Translations under genes and position numbers: made by a program
The notes under the pieces: model-generated
Seen by the model: the letters and a program-made list of their open reading frames with translations, nothing else
What the model was told of the DNA's origin: nothing
The model's database searches: none
Source of the DNA: a virus
Virus record (IMG/VR): IMGVR_UViG_3300032676_000829
Coordinates: 1-28,300 of that record
DNA length: 28,300 nucleotides
Direction: 5' to 3' (one strand)
Shown here: one piece after another, positions 22,064 through 28,300 of the stretch
How positions within the stretch are numbered: position 1 is the first letter of the stretch
Layout of the letters: each line of letters begins with the position of its first letter

Positions 22064-22071
22064 TATTTATT
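22064..22071 (-). promoter_or_regulatory. NATAAATA box before nrdA
   Basis: AATAAATA on the minus strand, 25 bases before the nrdA ATG. It matches the late-box pattern, but nucleotide metabolism is normally expressed earlier, so this may be chance or a mixed promoter. Confidence 0.3.
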
Positions 22072-22177
22072 ATGGAGACGATCCGCCCAAAAGATATTGT
22101 AAGTCAATAGGTTGCGGAGGTGTAAATGCTGTTATCTCGATAACAAATGTAATTATATACGCATTTATTAGAAAGAT
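22070..22177 (-). other. Open remnant between tail spike and nrdA
   Basis: After the spike stop (TAA) and an in-frame TAG, the same frame is open for 35 codons and ends TPPQPIDLQYLLGGSSP. There is no start codon. The composition is protein-like, so it may be a leftover of a longer C-terminus or of a lost small gene. The rest of this 151-base gap holds only the NATAAATA box and a ribosome site. Confidence 0.3.
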
Positions 22178-22189
22178 CTATCTATTTGA

Positions 22190-24109
22190 TTAGCTTACAG
22201 AAGTGTATGAAAAAATCAAATTACCTGAATCAAAAGTATTTTGATAACTCAATACCAGTGTCCAAGGAGTATTGGTAGTGGTTGCACCAGAATAGTCTAC
22301 GAAGCCAACAGCAAAGTCTAATGTAGTTGAATTACTACTACCTGTCACAGTGAAATCATATTCATCAGTCATGGTCACTGTTTTGTTTACAGCATCGGCA
22401 GTGATATTAATAGTACCACGTCTTGTATAATTTGATGTCAAACTATTATAGATATAGTCGATAGCATAACCAATACTACCAGTTGGTCCAGTAGATGTAC
22501 CATTTAATGCTCCACTGGTATAGTTGTATGTAGGTGTTGCTAGAAATGCAAATGGTAATTTAATTATAGAAATATAAGCACTGGTAGTTTGTGCTAGATA
22601 TAACTTGTTGACACCAAATGATGTGTATCGAACATGTCCACTAAATTCAGGAACATATGGTACAAGTGCGTATGGTGCTGTTCCTTGATTAGGATTGCCC
22701 AAGTCATTAAAACGATCAGACTGGTCATTAAATGAACTATTACCATATGAAGCATAATATACTTGTGGATATTGTGCAAGAGCATTTCCACCTCCATTAC
22801 AGCCTACATTTTGAAAAATACAACCACTAGTCATATTTCCAGATCCTGCACCAATGTATACACCCTGCTGACGAATATTATAAAATCTACTGTTGATTAT
22901 TTCTGTTTGGCAAGGACCGTTAGGAGTATTCGCAGTTTGAGTCCAACTGGCTCCTAGAGATATACCTTGGAAGGAATTTGTAAAATGACAATTAGAAAAT
23001 ATATTATTAGAAATATCATAAGAACTGTCGTAGACACAATAATTGTGTCCAGTAAACACAATATTTCTAAAAATATTATGTGTACAGGTAACTAGATTAG
23101 TTACTCCGGTCATGTTGATACCAATGCTGGTTGTATTACCAGTCCATCCACCGATTAGTTTAATATTTTCAAACACGCTGTCCTTAACGCTGTTCATCTG
23201 CATCAGTGTGTTGTTACCTGTTGCTGTTTGAATCGTTAATTCTTTCATAATAACTTGTCGGCACTGTGTAATGCTTTGTGAAACTTGTGGATCATAGGAA
23301 CCAATACTGCTACTATCATTAACAAATTGAACTGCTGGTCCGGGATATGTTAGTATATATGATGCGTTTGTTTCTGCGGCAGTTGACTGATTGCTTAAAG
23401 TAAAACTTGTACCAGCTGTAGCACCAGTAATGGTTGTACCATTAGGAATGCCAGGGCCAGTTATAAAATATCCATTGTATGCAGAGTTGGCTGAAGTCGT
23501 AGTCAACGAAGCCCCGCCAAATGCAATACTACCTGTTATAGTAATCTGTGGAGGATGATAGTCAATTATAGTTTTATCCATGCCTGCACCAATGATAGTT
23601 GCATAGCTAGGAATGTATATTGTACTAGTAGTATAAAAAGTGCCTGCTGGGATATTAAGTACTACGCGATTAGAACTGGTAGATGAAGCAGGACCTGCGG
23701 CATTTAAAAATAATTGAAGTATAGCTCTTTGTAATGCCGCAGTATCATCTGTTGCATCGTCACCGGCAGTACCAAAATCTTTTGTAGATACTATAGAATC
23801 TAATTTACTACTTAATGTTTGTAATGTTGGAGCGGTGGCTGTTATTCCAGTACTAATACCAGAATTTGTGTATTTGTAGATATATTGGATCGTACTTAGA
23901 ATGTTACCAGTGAGAGATAAATCTGTCTGGGTGATAACCTTAATGTTATTTACTGCGGGAGCACCTTCGCTAACGGCTCCGCTACCAATGTAAAGTTCTT
24001 GAGTGTCTACGGCCCAAGCCATTTCACCACTAGCTAATTGTGGTAATCCGGTTCCTGAATTTGCTTGACCGCGACGTATCTGTATGCGGCTAATTTGATA
24101 AACGGCCAT
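22190..24109 (-). CDS. Tail spike / fibre with pectate-lyase-type beta-helix
   Basis: A 639-residue protein. The N-terminus (YQISRIQIRRGQANSGTGLP, then LASGEMAWAVDTQELYIG) is the attachment domain seen in many marine phage fibres. From about residue 115, DATDDTAALQRAI and IPAGTFYTTSTIYIPSYATI mark a pectate-lyase-3 right-handed beta-helix, with many short Asn/Ser/Thr-rich rungs to about residue 480. The last 150 residues are a beta-sandwich-like end. It probably binds or degrades host surface polysaccharide. A GATAAATA box upstream fits late expression. No catalytic residues can be assigned. Confidence 0.85.
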   Translation of the reverse strand: MAVYQISRIQIRRGQANSGTGLPQLASGEMAWAVDTQELYIGSGAVSEGAPAVNNIKVITQTDLSLTGNILSTIQYIYKYTNSGISTGITATAPTLQTLSSKLDSIVSTKDFGTAGDDATDDTAALQRAILQLFLNAAGPASSTSSNRVVLNIPAGTFYTTSTIYIPSYATIIGAGMDKTIIDYHPPQITITGSIAFGGASLTTTSANSAYNGYFITGPGIPNGTTITGATAGTSFTLSNQSTAAETNASYILTYPGPAVQFVNDSSSIGSYDPQVSQSITQCRQVIMKELTIQTATGNNTLMQMNSVKDSVFENIKLIGGWTGNTTSIGINMTGVTNLVTCTHNIFRNIVFTGHNYCVYDSSYDISNNIFSNCHFTNSFQGISLGASWTQTANTPNGPCQTEIINSRFYNIRQQGVYIGAGSGNMTSGCIFQNVGCNGGGNALAQYPQVYYASYGNSSFNDQSDRFNDLGNPNQGTAPYALVPYVPEFSGHVRYTSFGVNKLYLAQTTSAYISIIKLPFAFLATPTYNYTSGALNGTSTGPTGSIGYAIDYIYNSLTSNYTRRGTINITADAVNKTVTMTDEYDFTVTGSSNSTTLDFAVGFVDYSGATTTNTPWTLVLSYQNTFDSGNLIFSYTSVS

Positions 24110-24111
24110 CT

Positions 24112-24135
24112 AAATATCCTCTATATAGGATATTT
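24112..24135 (-). promoter_or_regulatory. Leader hairpin enclosing the ribosome site of the tail spike gene
   Basis: AAATATCC (24135-24128 on the minus strand) pairs with GGATATTT (24119-24112) around the loop TATATAGA. The Shine-Dalgarno AGAGGA is split between loop and stem, so the fold would limit initiation on the spike mRNA. Confidence 0.45.
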
Positions 24136-24138
24136 ATC
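24131..24138 (-). promoter_or_regulatory. T4-type late promoter box GATAAATA before tail spike
   Basis: GATAAATA ends 21 bases before the spike ATG and overlaps the stop of the preceding nuclease gene. The distance fits a short late leader. Confidence 0.65.
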
Positions 24139-24856
24139 AGTTCTGTTTGTAGTACAGTTCTACTCTATCCCACCACTTTTTCTCCCAAAAACTGAAGTCT
24201 TCGGGCTTTAATATAAACTCCTGATAAACAGGAACATCTATCATTTCTAATTGTTCATTAACTTTAGGGCTAACACACATTAAAACAACACCTTTACGTA
24301 TATTAGTTCCATGGACTTCATTATGTGCTAATGCGTAGGCTGTTAGCTGTAAGTAATAGTCTTCAATCCACTCTTCTTTTTTAGGCTTGTTAGTTTGTTT
24401 GTAATCTAAAATGCTTTCGTCATCTAAATGCAACCCGCATCCGTCTGTTGTACCTGCATACAAGCCTGGATAATATAAGGGTACTTCTACTCCCCATATT
24501 TCATTTACATTGCACAATCCTTGTCGAATAACAACTTCGGCCATTGCGTGGCTTTGTTTACTGTATGGGTTAGACCCTGGAGCACTAATAACACCTTGTT
24601 TAACATAGTCCTCTAGGAACTTGTGCATGCGAGTACCGCGTCCACTTGCTTCGGTTACAATTTCCTGAGCTTTTTTTTCGCCTACTCTCTTTTTCCAATT
24701 ATTAAGAGCGTCGATCTTATCTTGCGATTTAGTCTTGTCTAATATAGTAGTAACCGATGGAACCTTAGTTCCATCTGGGAGAGCATATAAACGTTTGCCT
24801 TCTACACTTTGTCTATTGATAGGTGTGTAGTTAAACCTTTCTTTGAGTAAAGTCAT
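24137..24856 (-). CDS. PD-(D/E)XK family exonuclease
   Basis: I use ATG 24854-24856 (MTLLKERFNYTP), giving 239 residues; a GTG five codons up is possible, and neither has a clear ribosome site. The RecB/Cas4-type core is visible: GRGTRMHKFLEDYV with the conserved His, VPLYYPGLYAGTTDGCG with the Asp, SILDYKQTNK carrying the D-x-K, and YYLQLTAYALA, the Gln motif. Cas4-type Fe-S cysteines are lacking. Similar exonucleases occur in T4-like cyanophages, probably for recombination or DNA processing. Lying among virion genes, it may be expressed with them. Confidence 0.82.
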   Translation of the reverse strand: MTLLKERFNYTPINRQSVEGKRLYALPDGTKVPSVTTILDKTKSQDKIDALNNWKKRVGEKKAQEIVTEASGRGTRMHKFLEDYVKQGVISAPGSNPYSKQSHAMAEVVIRQGLCNVNEIWGVEVPLYYPGLYAGTTDGCGLHLDDESILDYKQTNKPKKEEWIEDYYLQLTAYALAHNEVHGTNIRKGVVLMCVSPKVNEQLEMIDVPVYQEFILKPEDFSFWEKKWWDRVELYYKQN

Positions 24857-24875
24857 GTAGCTAGTATACACTAAC

Positions 24876-25238
24876 TTACATATTTTTCATAGCTTTTTGA
24901 GTAGCTCGGTTTGCCATTTTACTCACTTCGCTTTCGCCTTCACCGCCTTCATGACCTTTTGGATCCATAGTGGCTGTGTTAAGTGTAATCCCATCAGGAC
25001 CGTAACGATGTACTAGAGTGTGGAGTGTTTGACTATCCTGTTGTGCTACTGGATCTTGTTGATTAGTAGGTTCAAAACGAGCTTTGAATCTAGCATAGTC
25101 TAGTTGGGGAGCACCGTATTTTCGACCAATTTCGTTAACGGCGTCCCAACTAATTGTTTCTGTATTGCCTTGGCGATCTGCGTTGGCTTTTAGATCCGAT
25201 AGCGTTTGATGTAACGGATCTAACGTTTCACTAATTAT
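24876..25238 (-). CDS. Start-less extension frame of the repeat-bearing virion protein (-1 frame)
   Basis: From the A10 run to TAA 24876-24878 the -1 frame is open for 120 codons. It has no ATG, GTG or TTG near its beginning; the first ATG is in TATMDPKG, some 30 codons from the end. Upstream of the run the frame is closed by TGA. The product (SETLDPLHQTLSDLKANADR, WDAVNEIGRKYGAPQLDYAR, ending VSKMANRATQKAMKNM) is clearly protein-like. A -1 slip on the A-run would fuse it to the 344-residue protein, to give about 464 residues. One missing A in the assembly would also explain it. Confidence 0.65.
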   Translation of the reverse strand: MISETLDPLHQTLSDLKANADRQGNTETISWDAVNEIGRKYGAPQLDYARFKARFEPTNQQDPVAQQDSQTLHTLVHRYGPDGITLNTATMDPKGHEGGEGESEVSKMANRATQKAMKNM

Positions 25239-25247
25239 TTTTTTTTT
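25190..25247 (-). promoter_or_regulatory. Candidate -1 frameshift signal: A10 run plus stem-loop
   Basis: Frame 0 reads TCA AAA AAA AAA TAA at 25250-25235. Fourteen bases after the run, TTAGATCCG (25223-25215) pairs perfectly with CGGATCTAA (25198-25190) across a 16-base loop. A slippery run, an adjacent stop and a downstream stem are the standard parts of a -1 frameshift site, although the spacer is longer than the usual five to nine bases. RNA polymerase slippage on A10 is an alternative. Confidence 0.45.
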
Positions 25248-26269
25248 GATGCGGCTAACAACTGACCTAAACGACGACTGTAATCGATGCTTTCACGTTT
25301 CATACGTCCTTCGTCACTGCCTGGCATTGGGCCTGCTTCTGGAGCACCTTCTTCGCCACCTGGCATTGGAGGCATATCGCCGCCCATGTCTGGAGCACCT
25401 TCCTCACCGCCTGGCATTGGAGGCATATCGCCACCTGCATCTGAACCCATTGTGTCTGCTTGTTTGCCTGATACTAGAGCAAAGCCTTGATTTAAACCAC
25501 GACGTGCCTGTTCTAAACTTTGACTTACACTTTCTAAAGCTGGTTTAACTGCTTGTTCATATTTTTGTGCGACATCGCTGCCAAAATTGTCTCCTATGGA
25601 GTCTAATAGTTCTAAAAGCTGTTCAGCTTTCATTTGAGCAACATCATCATACCAGCCAGTTATACGATCGATCATATCCTTGGTTGCCATAATGGCTTCG
25701 GCCTTGTCTTCTTCGCCTTCTAGCAATACATAGCTAGCTTGTGATTCACTTAGATCATAACGTGTTAATAATTCTGCCTTTAATTCATTAGCATCACTTT
25801 CACCTAGATCAATTCTGTTTAATGCGTTGTCAATCCAACTAGTTGGAACTGAAAGTGCCTGTGCTCTTTCGCGGAAAGTTGCATTAACATAGTTTTCTTC
25901 TACTGGCTTTTCTTTCTTCTTGAATGGATTATTTTTCATGCCTTTCTTTACAGTATCGGCTTTTTTATCTGACATTTTTTTATCGTATTCTTGAGTTTCA
26001 TCGGAGCCTTCGCTTACTTCACGCTCTAACATTGCCTGATTAACACAGTCTAACATTAGACGTGTTTTTTGATATTCTGGGCTTTCAGTCACGCTGTCGA
26101 AACTCTCGCCAAGTTCAAACTGACTCATTTTTGTGCGAAGTTTATTCTGCACATCACTTAACTGTTCCATAGTGAACTGTTCTAAGTTTAATTTATAGCC
26201 AAACTTCTTTGCTAGGCTTTCATTCAGCGTTTTAGCTGTGATTGGTTTCGATAGTTCTCTTAATTGCAT
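25235..26269 (-). CDS. Probable virion or head-assembly protein with Pro/Gly/Met repeats
   Basis: A 344-residue, acidic, mainly helical protein. It opens MQLRELSKPITAKTLNESLA, has a charged linker (KKMSDKKADTVKKGMKNNP), helices (MIDRITGWYDDVAQMKAEQL, SDVAQKYEQAVKPALESVSQ), then two copies of a 17-residue repeat with core MPPMPGGEEGAP and a basic end (MKRESIDYSRRLGQLLAASK). It resembles virion proteins of T4-like marine phages (from memory). A perfect TATAAATA box lies 28 bases upstream. The frame ends directly at an A10 run, from which a start-less frame continues. Confidence 0.7.
   Translation of the reverse strand: MQLRELSKPITAKTLNESLAKKFGYKLNLEQFTMEQLSDVQNKLRTKMSQFELGESFDSVTESPEYQKTRLMLDCVNQAMLEREVSEGSDETQEYDKKMSDKKADTVKKGMKNNPFKKKEKPVEENYVNATFRERAQALSVPTSWIDNALNRIDLGESDANELKAELLTRYDLSESQASYVLLEGEEDKAEAIMATKDMIDRITGWYDDVAQMKAEQLLELLDSIGDNFGSDVAQKYEQAVKPALESVSQSLEQARRGLNQGFALVSGKQADTMGSDAGGDMPPMPGGEEGAPDMGGDMPPMPGGEEGAPEAGPMPGSDEGRMKRESIDYSRRLGQLLAASKKK
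25338..25432 (-). repeat. Two tandem 51-base coding repeats
   Basis: Two copies spaced 51 bases apart share a core of about 44 bases (differing at only a few third positions) and encode MPPMPGGEEGAP within 17-residue units. A degenerate third unit (MPGSDEG) follows in the protein. The unit length is a multiple of three, so copy-number change would not break the frame. Confidence 0.85.
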
Positions 26270-26297
26270 GGTGGTATCCCTAAGCTGTTTCTTCTAG

Positions 26298-26305
26298 TAT
26301 TTATA
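26298..26305 (-). promoter_or_regulatory. Consensus T4 late promoter TATAAATA
   Basis: An exact TATAAATA on the minus strand, 28 bases before the ATG of the repeat-bearing virion gene. It lies just inside the 3' end of the preceding gene. It is the best late box in the window. Confidence 0.75.
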
Positions 26306-26759
26306 CAAAACTCCACGTAAACATCTTGGAAATTTCTTCCTTGTAATGTTCCGCTAGAAATTCTGTGTGCTCTAATTTATTTAAAAGGATTAAGTATCTG
26401 TCAAAATCCTTTGCTGTCTTAATGTTTTTACGGTAAATTTGTGTATCGCAGAAGTGAGCCCAGTAACGAGTATCCAACTGCTTAACTTCATGGAATTTAT
26501 CCAAATGGGCAATGTCATAATACTTGGCCGCCATTAGGGCACAAGTTTTTAGATAGTACTGGTTTACTTCATCGTGTGTATGACGATTATATAACCCCCA
26601 GTTACCCAGCTTGTTTTCTTTGATATAATAATCTTTGTACACTATGCCGCCGTTAGGTTGTACACTAATGGGCAGTGATTTTTTTAAGTCTTGTTCAAAG
26701 TGTTGTGCTAAGTCTTTGATTAACTTTTCTTTGGGTTTTTTAGTCTTGGTATTTTTCAT
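26301..26759 (-). CDS. Conserved phage protein of unknown function
   Basis: Starting at ATG 26757-26759 (MKNTKTKKPKEKLIKDLA), the product has 152 residues. A basic N-terminus is followed by a compact part rich in aromatic residues (GGIVYKDYYIKENKLGNWGL, CALMAAKYYDIAHLDKFHEV, FDRYLILLNKLEHTEFLAEH). Similar proteins occur near head genes of T4-like marine phages, as far as I recall. It overlaps the preceding gene by 20 bases. Confidence 0.7.
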   Translation of the reverse strand: MKNTKTKKPKEKLIKDLAQHFEQDLKKSLPISVQPNGGIVYKDYYIKENKLGNWGLYNRHTHDEVNQYYLKTCALMAAKYYDIAHLDKFHEVKQLDTRYWAHFCDTQIYRKNIKTAKDFDRYLILLNKLEHTEFLAEHYKEEISKMFTWSFV

Positions 26760-26949
26760 TTGCAACTACTGTAGGGTTTTCCATTCCAATCTTAGTTACA
26801 AGACTTTTACGAATCATATACTGAATCTTGAATTGATCGTGCTCGCTAAGACTAGCTAGTTTAACAGGTTTTTTTAACTTTTGCAAGATCTGTTCTTCTT
26901 CAATGGTCATGAAGATTTTGAAATCTGAAATCAATTCGTTTATTTTCAT
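26740..26949 (-). CDS. Small uncharacterised protein
   Basis: The ATG at 26947-26949 forms an ATGA overlap with the upstream stop. The 69-residue product (MKINELISDFKIFMTIEEEQ and on) is helical and charged, with the pattern KKPVKLASLSEHDQFKIQYMIRKSL in the middle. No family is recognised. The N-terminus resembles that of the upstream gene (MKIN-E/D), which may reflect a shared short targeting peptide. Confidence 0.7.
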   Translation of the reverse strand: MKINELISDFKIFMTIEEEQILQKLKKPVKLASLSEHDQFKIQYMIRKSLVTKIGMENPTVVANEKYQD

Positions 26950-27902
26950 TTGATGCCAGCGATCGTAAGCCATTTATATAGCTCATCGGTTTCTTTTAAT
27001 TTTTTATTCTGAGCAACAGGACTGCGTTGTCCTGAATCTGCACCGTTGCGATTGGCTTTTTCATAAGCTCTATCTTTAACTTGCTTGATAAAATTGTCAG
27101 TTGCATCGCCGCCCACATCACCGCCGCCTTGGGCGATTGTGTCTTTGTGTTTGCCTTCGTGGAAGCTAGGATTCTTTTGTTGGAATTTAGCAGGATCTGT
27201 TTCTGGACCCATTGGTTGTCCTTGTCCAGGTTGTGGAACACCTTGATCATTGTTGATTCGATTTAATAGATCGTCGATACGATGTTGTACTAGCTCTTGT
27301 TTGCCAGCCCAACGTGGGTCTGTTTTAAGTGCCGCTAGTTTTCTATAGTAGTCTCCAGCAGGACTCTTTTCTTTGGCAAGTTCTTCTTCAGTAGTACCAA
27401 AGAAACCTTCTTCCATAGGACCATACTGTCTCGATTGATTGCCGCCACTACTACCATCACTACTGCCACTAGCACTTACATTGTTGTTAGAACCGCCTGG
27501 TGCCTGACCGCCAACACTAATTTTACCTTGGTCTGCTAATGCTTTAATTTGTGATGCCGCATTTTGATCTACGGCTGTCATTACAGTCTGCCCTTGTTGG
27601 TTTGTAAGATTAGCTGTGGTGCCTTGTTTAATTTGTAATGGACCATCTTCTGCTAGGTCATGAGCCATGTTAGGATGTTGCATCATGACTTCATCTATTG
27701 TAAGTTTTTGATCGACATCGTGAGCAGGATAGATAGTCATGTATTCTGGATTATGCATGTGTTTGGCTTTGTGCAACCAAACTTTACATTCTTCTGCTGG
27801 CATAGGTTTAGAACGATGCATCTGACCGCTTTCGTCTACCATGGCAAAACGATACAGTTGTCCAGGATGTCCATGATTCTCTTTGATGTCATTAATTTTC
27901 AT
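26946..27902 (-). CDS. Probable virion-associated protein, Gln/Gly-rich
   Basis: A 318-residue protein. The N-terminal 90 residues form a compact domain (GQLYRFAMVDESGQMHRSKP, KVWLHKAKHMHNPEYMTIYP). A Gln/Gly/Ser-rich low-complexity linker follows (GGQAPGGSNNNVSASGSSDG), then a charged helical part and a C-terminus with RNGADSGQRSPVAQ. No enzymatic motif is visible. It lies among genes with late-type promoters, so a virion or assembly role is likely but unproven. It overlaps the next upstream gene by 11 bases. Confidence 0.68.
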   Translation of the reverse strand: MKINDIKENHGHPGQLYRFAMVDESGQMHRSKPMPAEECKVWLHKAKHMHNPEYMTIYPAHDVDQKLTIDEVMMQHPNMAHDLAEDGPLQIKQGTTANLTNQQGQTVMTAVDQNAASQIKALADQGKISVGGQAPGGSNNNVSASGSSDGSSGGNQSRQYGPMEEGFFGTTEEELAKEKSPAGDYYRKLAALKTDPRWAGKQELVQHRIDDLLNRINNDQGVPQPGQGQPMGPETDPAKFQQKNPSFHEGKHKDTIAQGGGDVGGDATDNFIKQVKDRAYEKANRNGADSGQRSPVAQNKKLKETDELYKWLTIAGIK

Positions 27903-28300
27903 TGTGTTCTCCGAGGCTTAATTCAGCACTCTCTAGTTTATGTATGTATTTACGCAATTTATCAATTTGTCCCCTAGCTCTGAGTAGTTTGAATGCTAAG
28001 TTTTCTACGCTTTGTTCGCCGTTAGCTTCTAATCCTGCTTTGCGCAGGCGTTTTAAATCATCAAGCACTGCTTCACATTGTTCTATATCTCCACTACGAA
28101 TAGCTGAGTTAATTTTGCCTGCGTAGCTACGTGCTTTACTTTTGATATCTTTAGGATCTACAGTAGGCTCTTCGTGTACAGGTTCGCTGATCCATTTATT
28201 ATCTAGCACACTATAGATACCAGCTGAATGATGTGTTTGACTAGCAGGCTGTACATATAGCTCAACAGGAATACCTTTAATAGATATATCGTGTGTGCTG
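27892..28300 (-). CDS. Uncharacterised helical protein, 5' end outside window
   Basis: The frame is open to the right edge (136 codons seen); an internal GTG at 28207-28209 is not needed as a start. The outer part reads SIKGIPVELYVQPASQTHHS, beta-like. The rest is charged and helical, with DIKSKARSYAGKINSAIRSG, LDDLKRLRKAGLEANGE and LRKYIHKLESAELSLGE. I recognise no family. Confidence 0.65.
   Translation of the reverse strand, partial: STHDISIKGIPVELYVQPASQTHHSAGIYSVLDNKWISEPVHEEPTVDPKDIKSKARSYAGKINSAIRSGDIEQCEAVLDDLKRLRKAGLEANGEQSVENLAFKLLRARGQIDKLRKYIHKLESAELSLGEHNEN

Noticed and set aside
21993-22193. Plus-strand ORF of 66 codons with a hydrophobic start
   Set aside because: It is mostly antisense to the conserved nrdA start and has no ribosome site; other plus-strand ORFs are likewise shadows of minus-strand genes.
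1-28300. CRISPR arrays, insertion sequences, integrase or attachment sites
   Set aside because: No regularly spaced repeats, transposase, recombinase or tRNA-like attachment sequence was seen.

Overview
The window reads as part of a T4-like marine myovirus genome. Every convincing gene lies on the minus strand, packed with overlaps of a few to a few tens of bases and almost no spacer. Base composition is AT-rich. NATAAATA boxes, the T4-type late promoter, precede virion genes. Familiar phage parts are a beta-helix tail spike, a T4 DexA-like exonuclease, class I ribonucleotide reductase, a PD-(D/E)XK exonuclease, a MazG-like pyrophosphohydrolase, a SleB-type wall hydrolase and ribosomal protein bS21. 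No phycobilisome or photosystem gene is present. The metabolic cargo points to a heterotrophic marine proteobacterium as host (inference).

Region by region in plus-strand order, which is the reverse of transcription. At 1-1904 there is a partial membrane protein, then a glycosyltransferase and a metallophosphoesterase that look like the Agt/PlcP lipid-remodelling pair. At 1943-3333 there is a tiny basic protein and a possible packaged nuclease-like protein. At 3344-7302 there is a block of bilin reductase (PcyX-like), heme oxygenase, ClpS, Hsp20 and full-length DnaK. At 7365-8919 lie MazG, DexA-like exonuclease, bS21 and an unknown protein. At 8882-12620 are a membrane coiled-coil protein with a start-less extension frame, a virion-like protein, a small membrane protein, the wall hydrolase and a Lys-rich protein. 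At 12683-15370 are IscA, IscU, a PP-loop asparagine-synthase-like protein and a DctP-like binding protein without a signal peptide. At 15363-17718 are small membrane, secreted and DNA- or RNA-binding-like proteins. At 17720-22038 lies grx-nrdB-aldolase-nrdA. At 22190-28300 are the tail spike, a nuclease and a run of probable virion or assembly proteins.

The auxiliary genes fit together as takeover of lipid, heme/iron, Fe-S, nucleotide and protein-quality functions. Heme oxygenase frees iron, IscU/IscA and the di-iron protein NrdB use it, and glutaredoxin and NrdA/NrdB make dNTPs. DnaK, Hsp20 and ClpS would support heavy protein synthesis.

Two regulatory signals stand out. First, the only A-runs of nine or more that I found (A10 near 25238-25247, A9 near 9212-9220, read on the minus strand) each sit where one ORF ends and a roughly 110-codon ORF with no start codon continues in the -1 frame. 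This suggests frameshifting or transcript slippage, or else homopolymer sequencing error. Second, the dnaK and hsp20 leaders share TTTCTTGCTTAA directly upstream of AAGGAGAT, so the Shine-Dalgarno can pair with TTTCTT in both. This looks like a phage-borne RNA thermometer.
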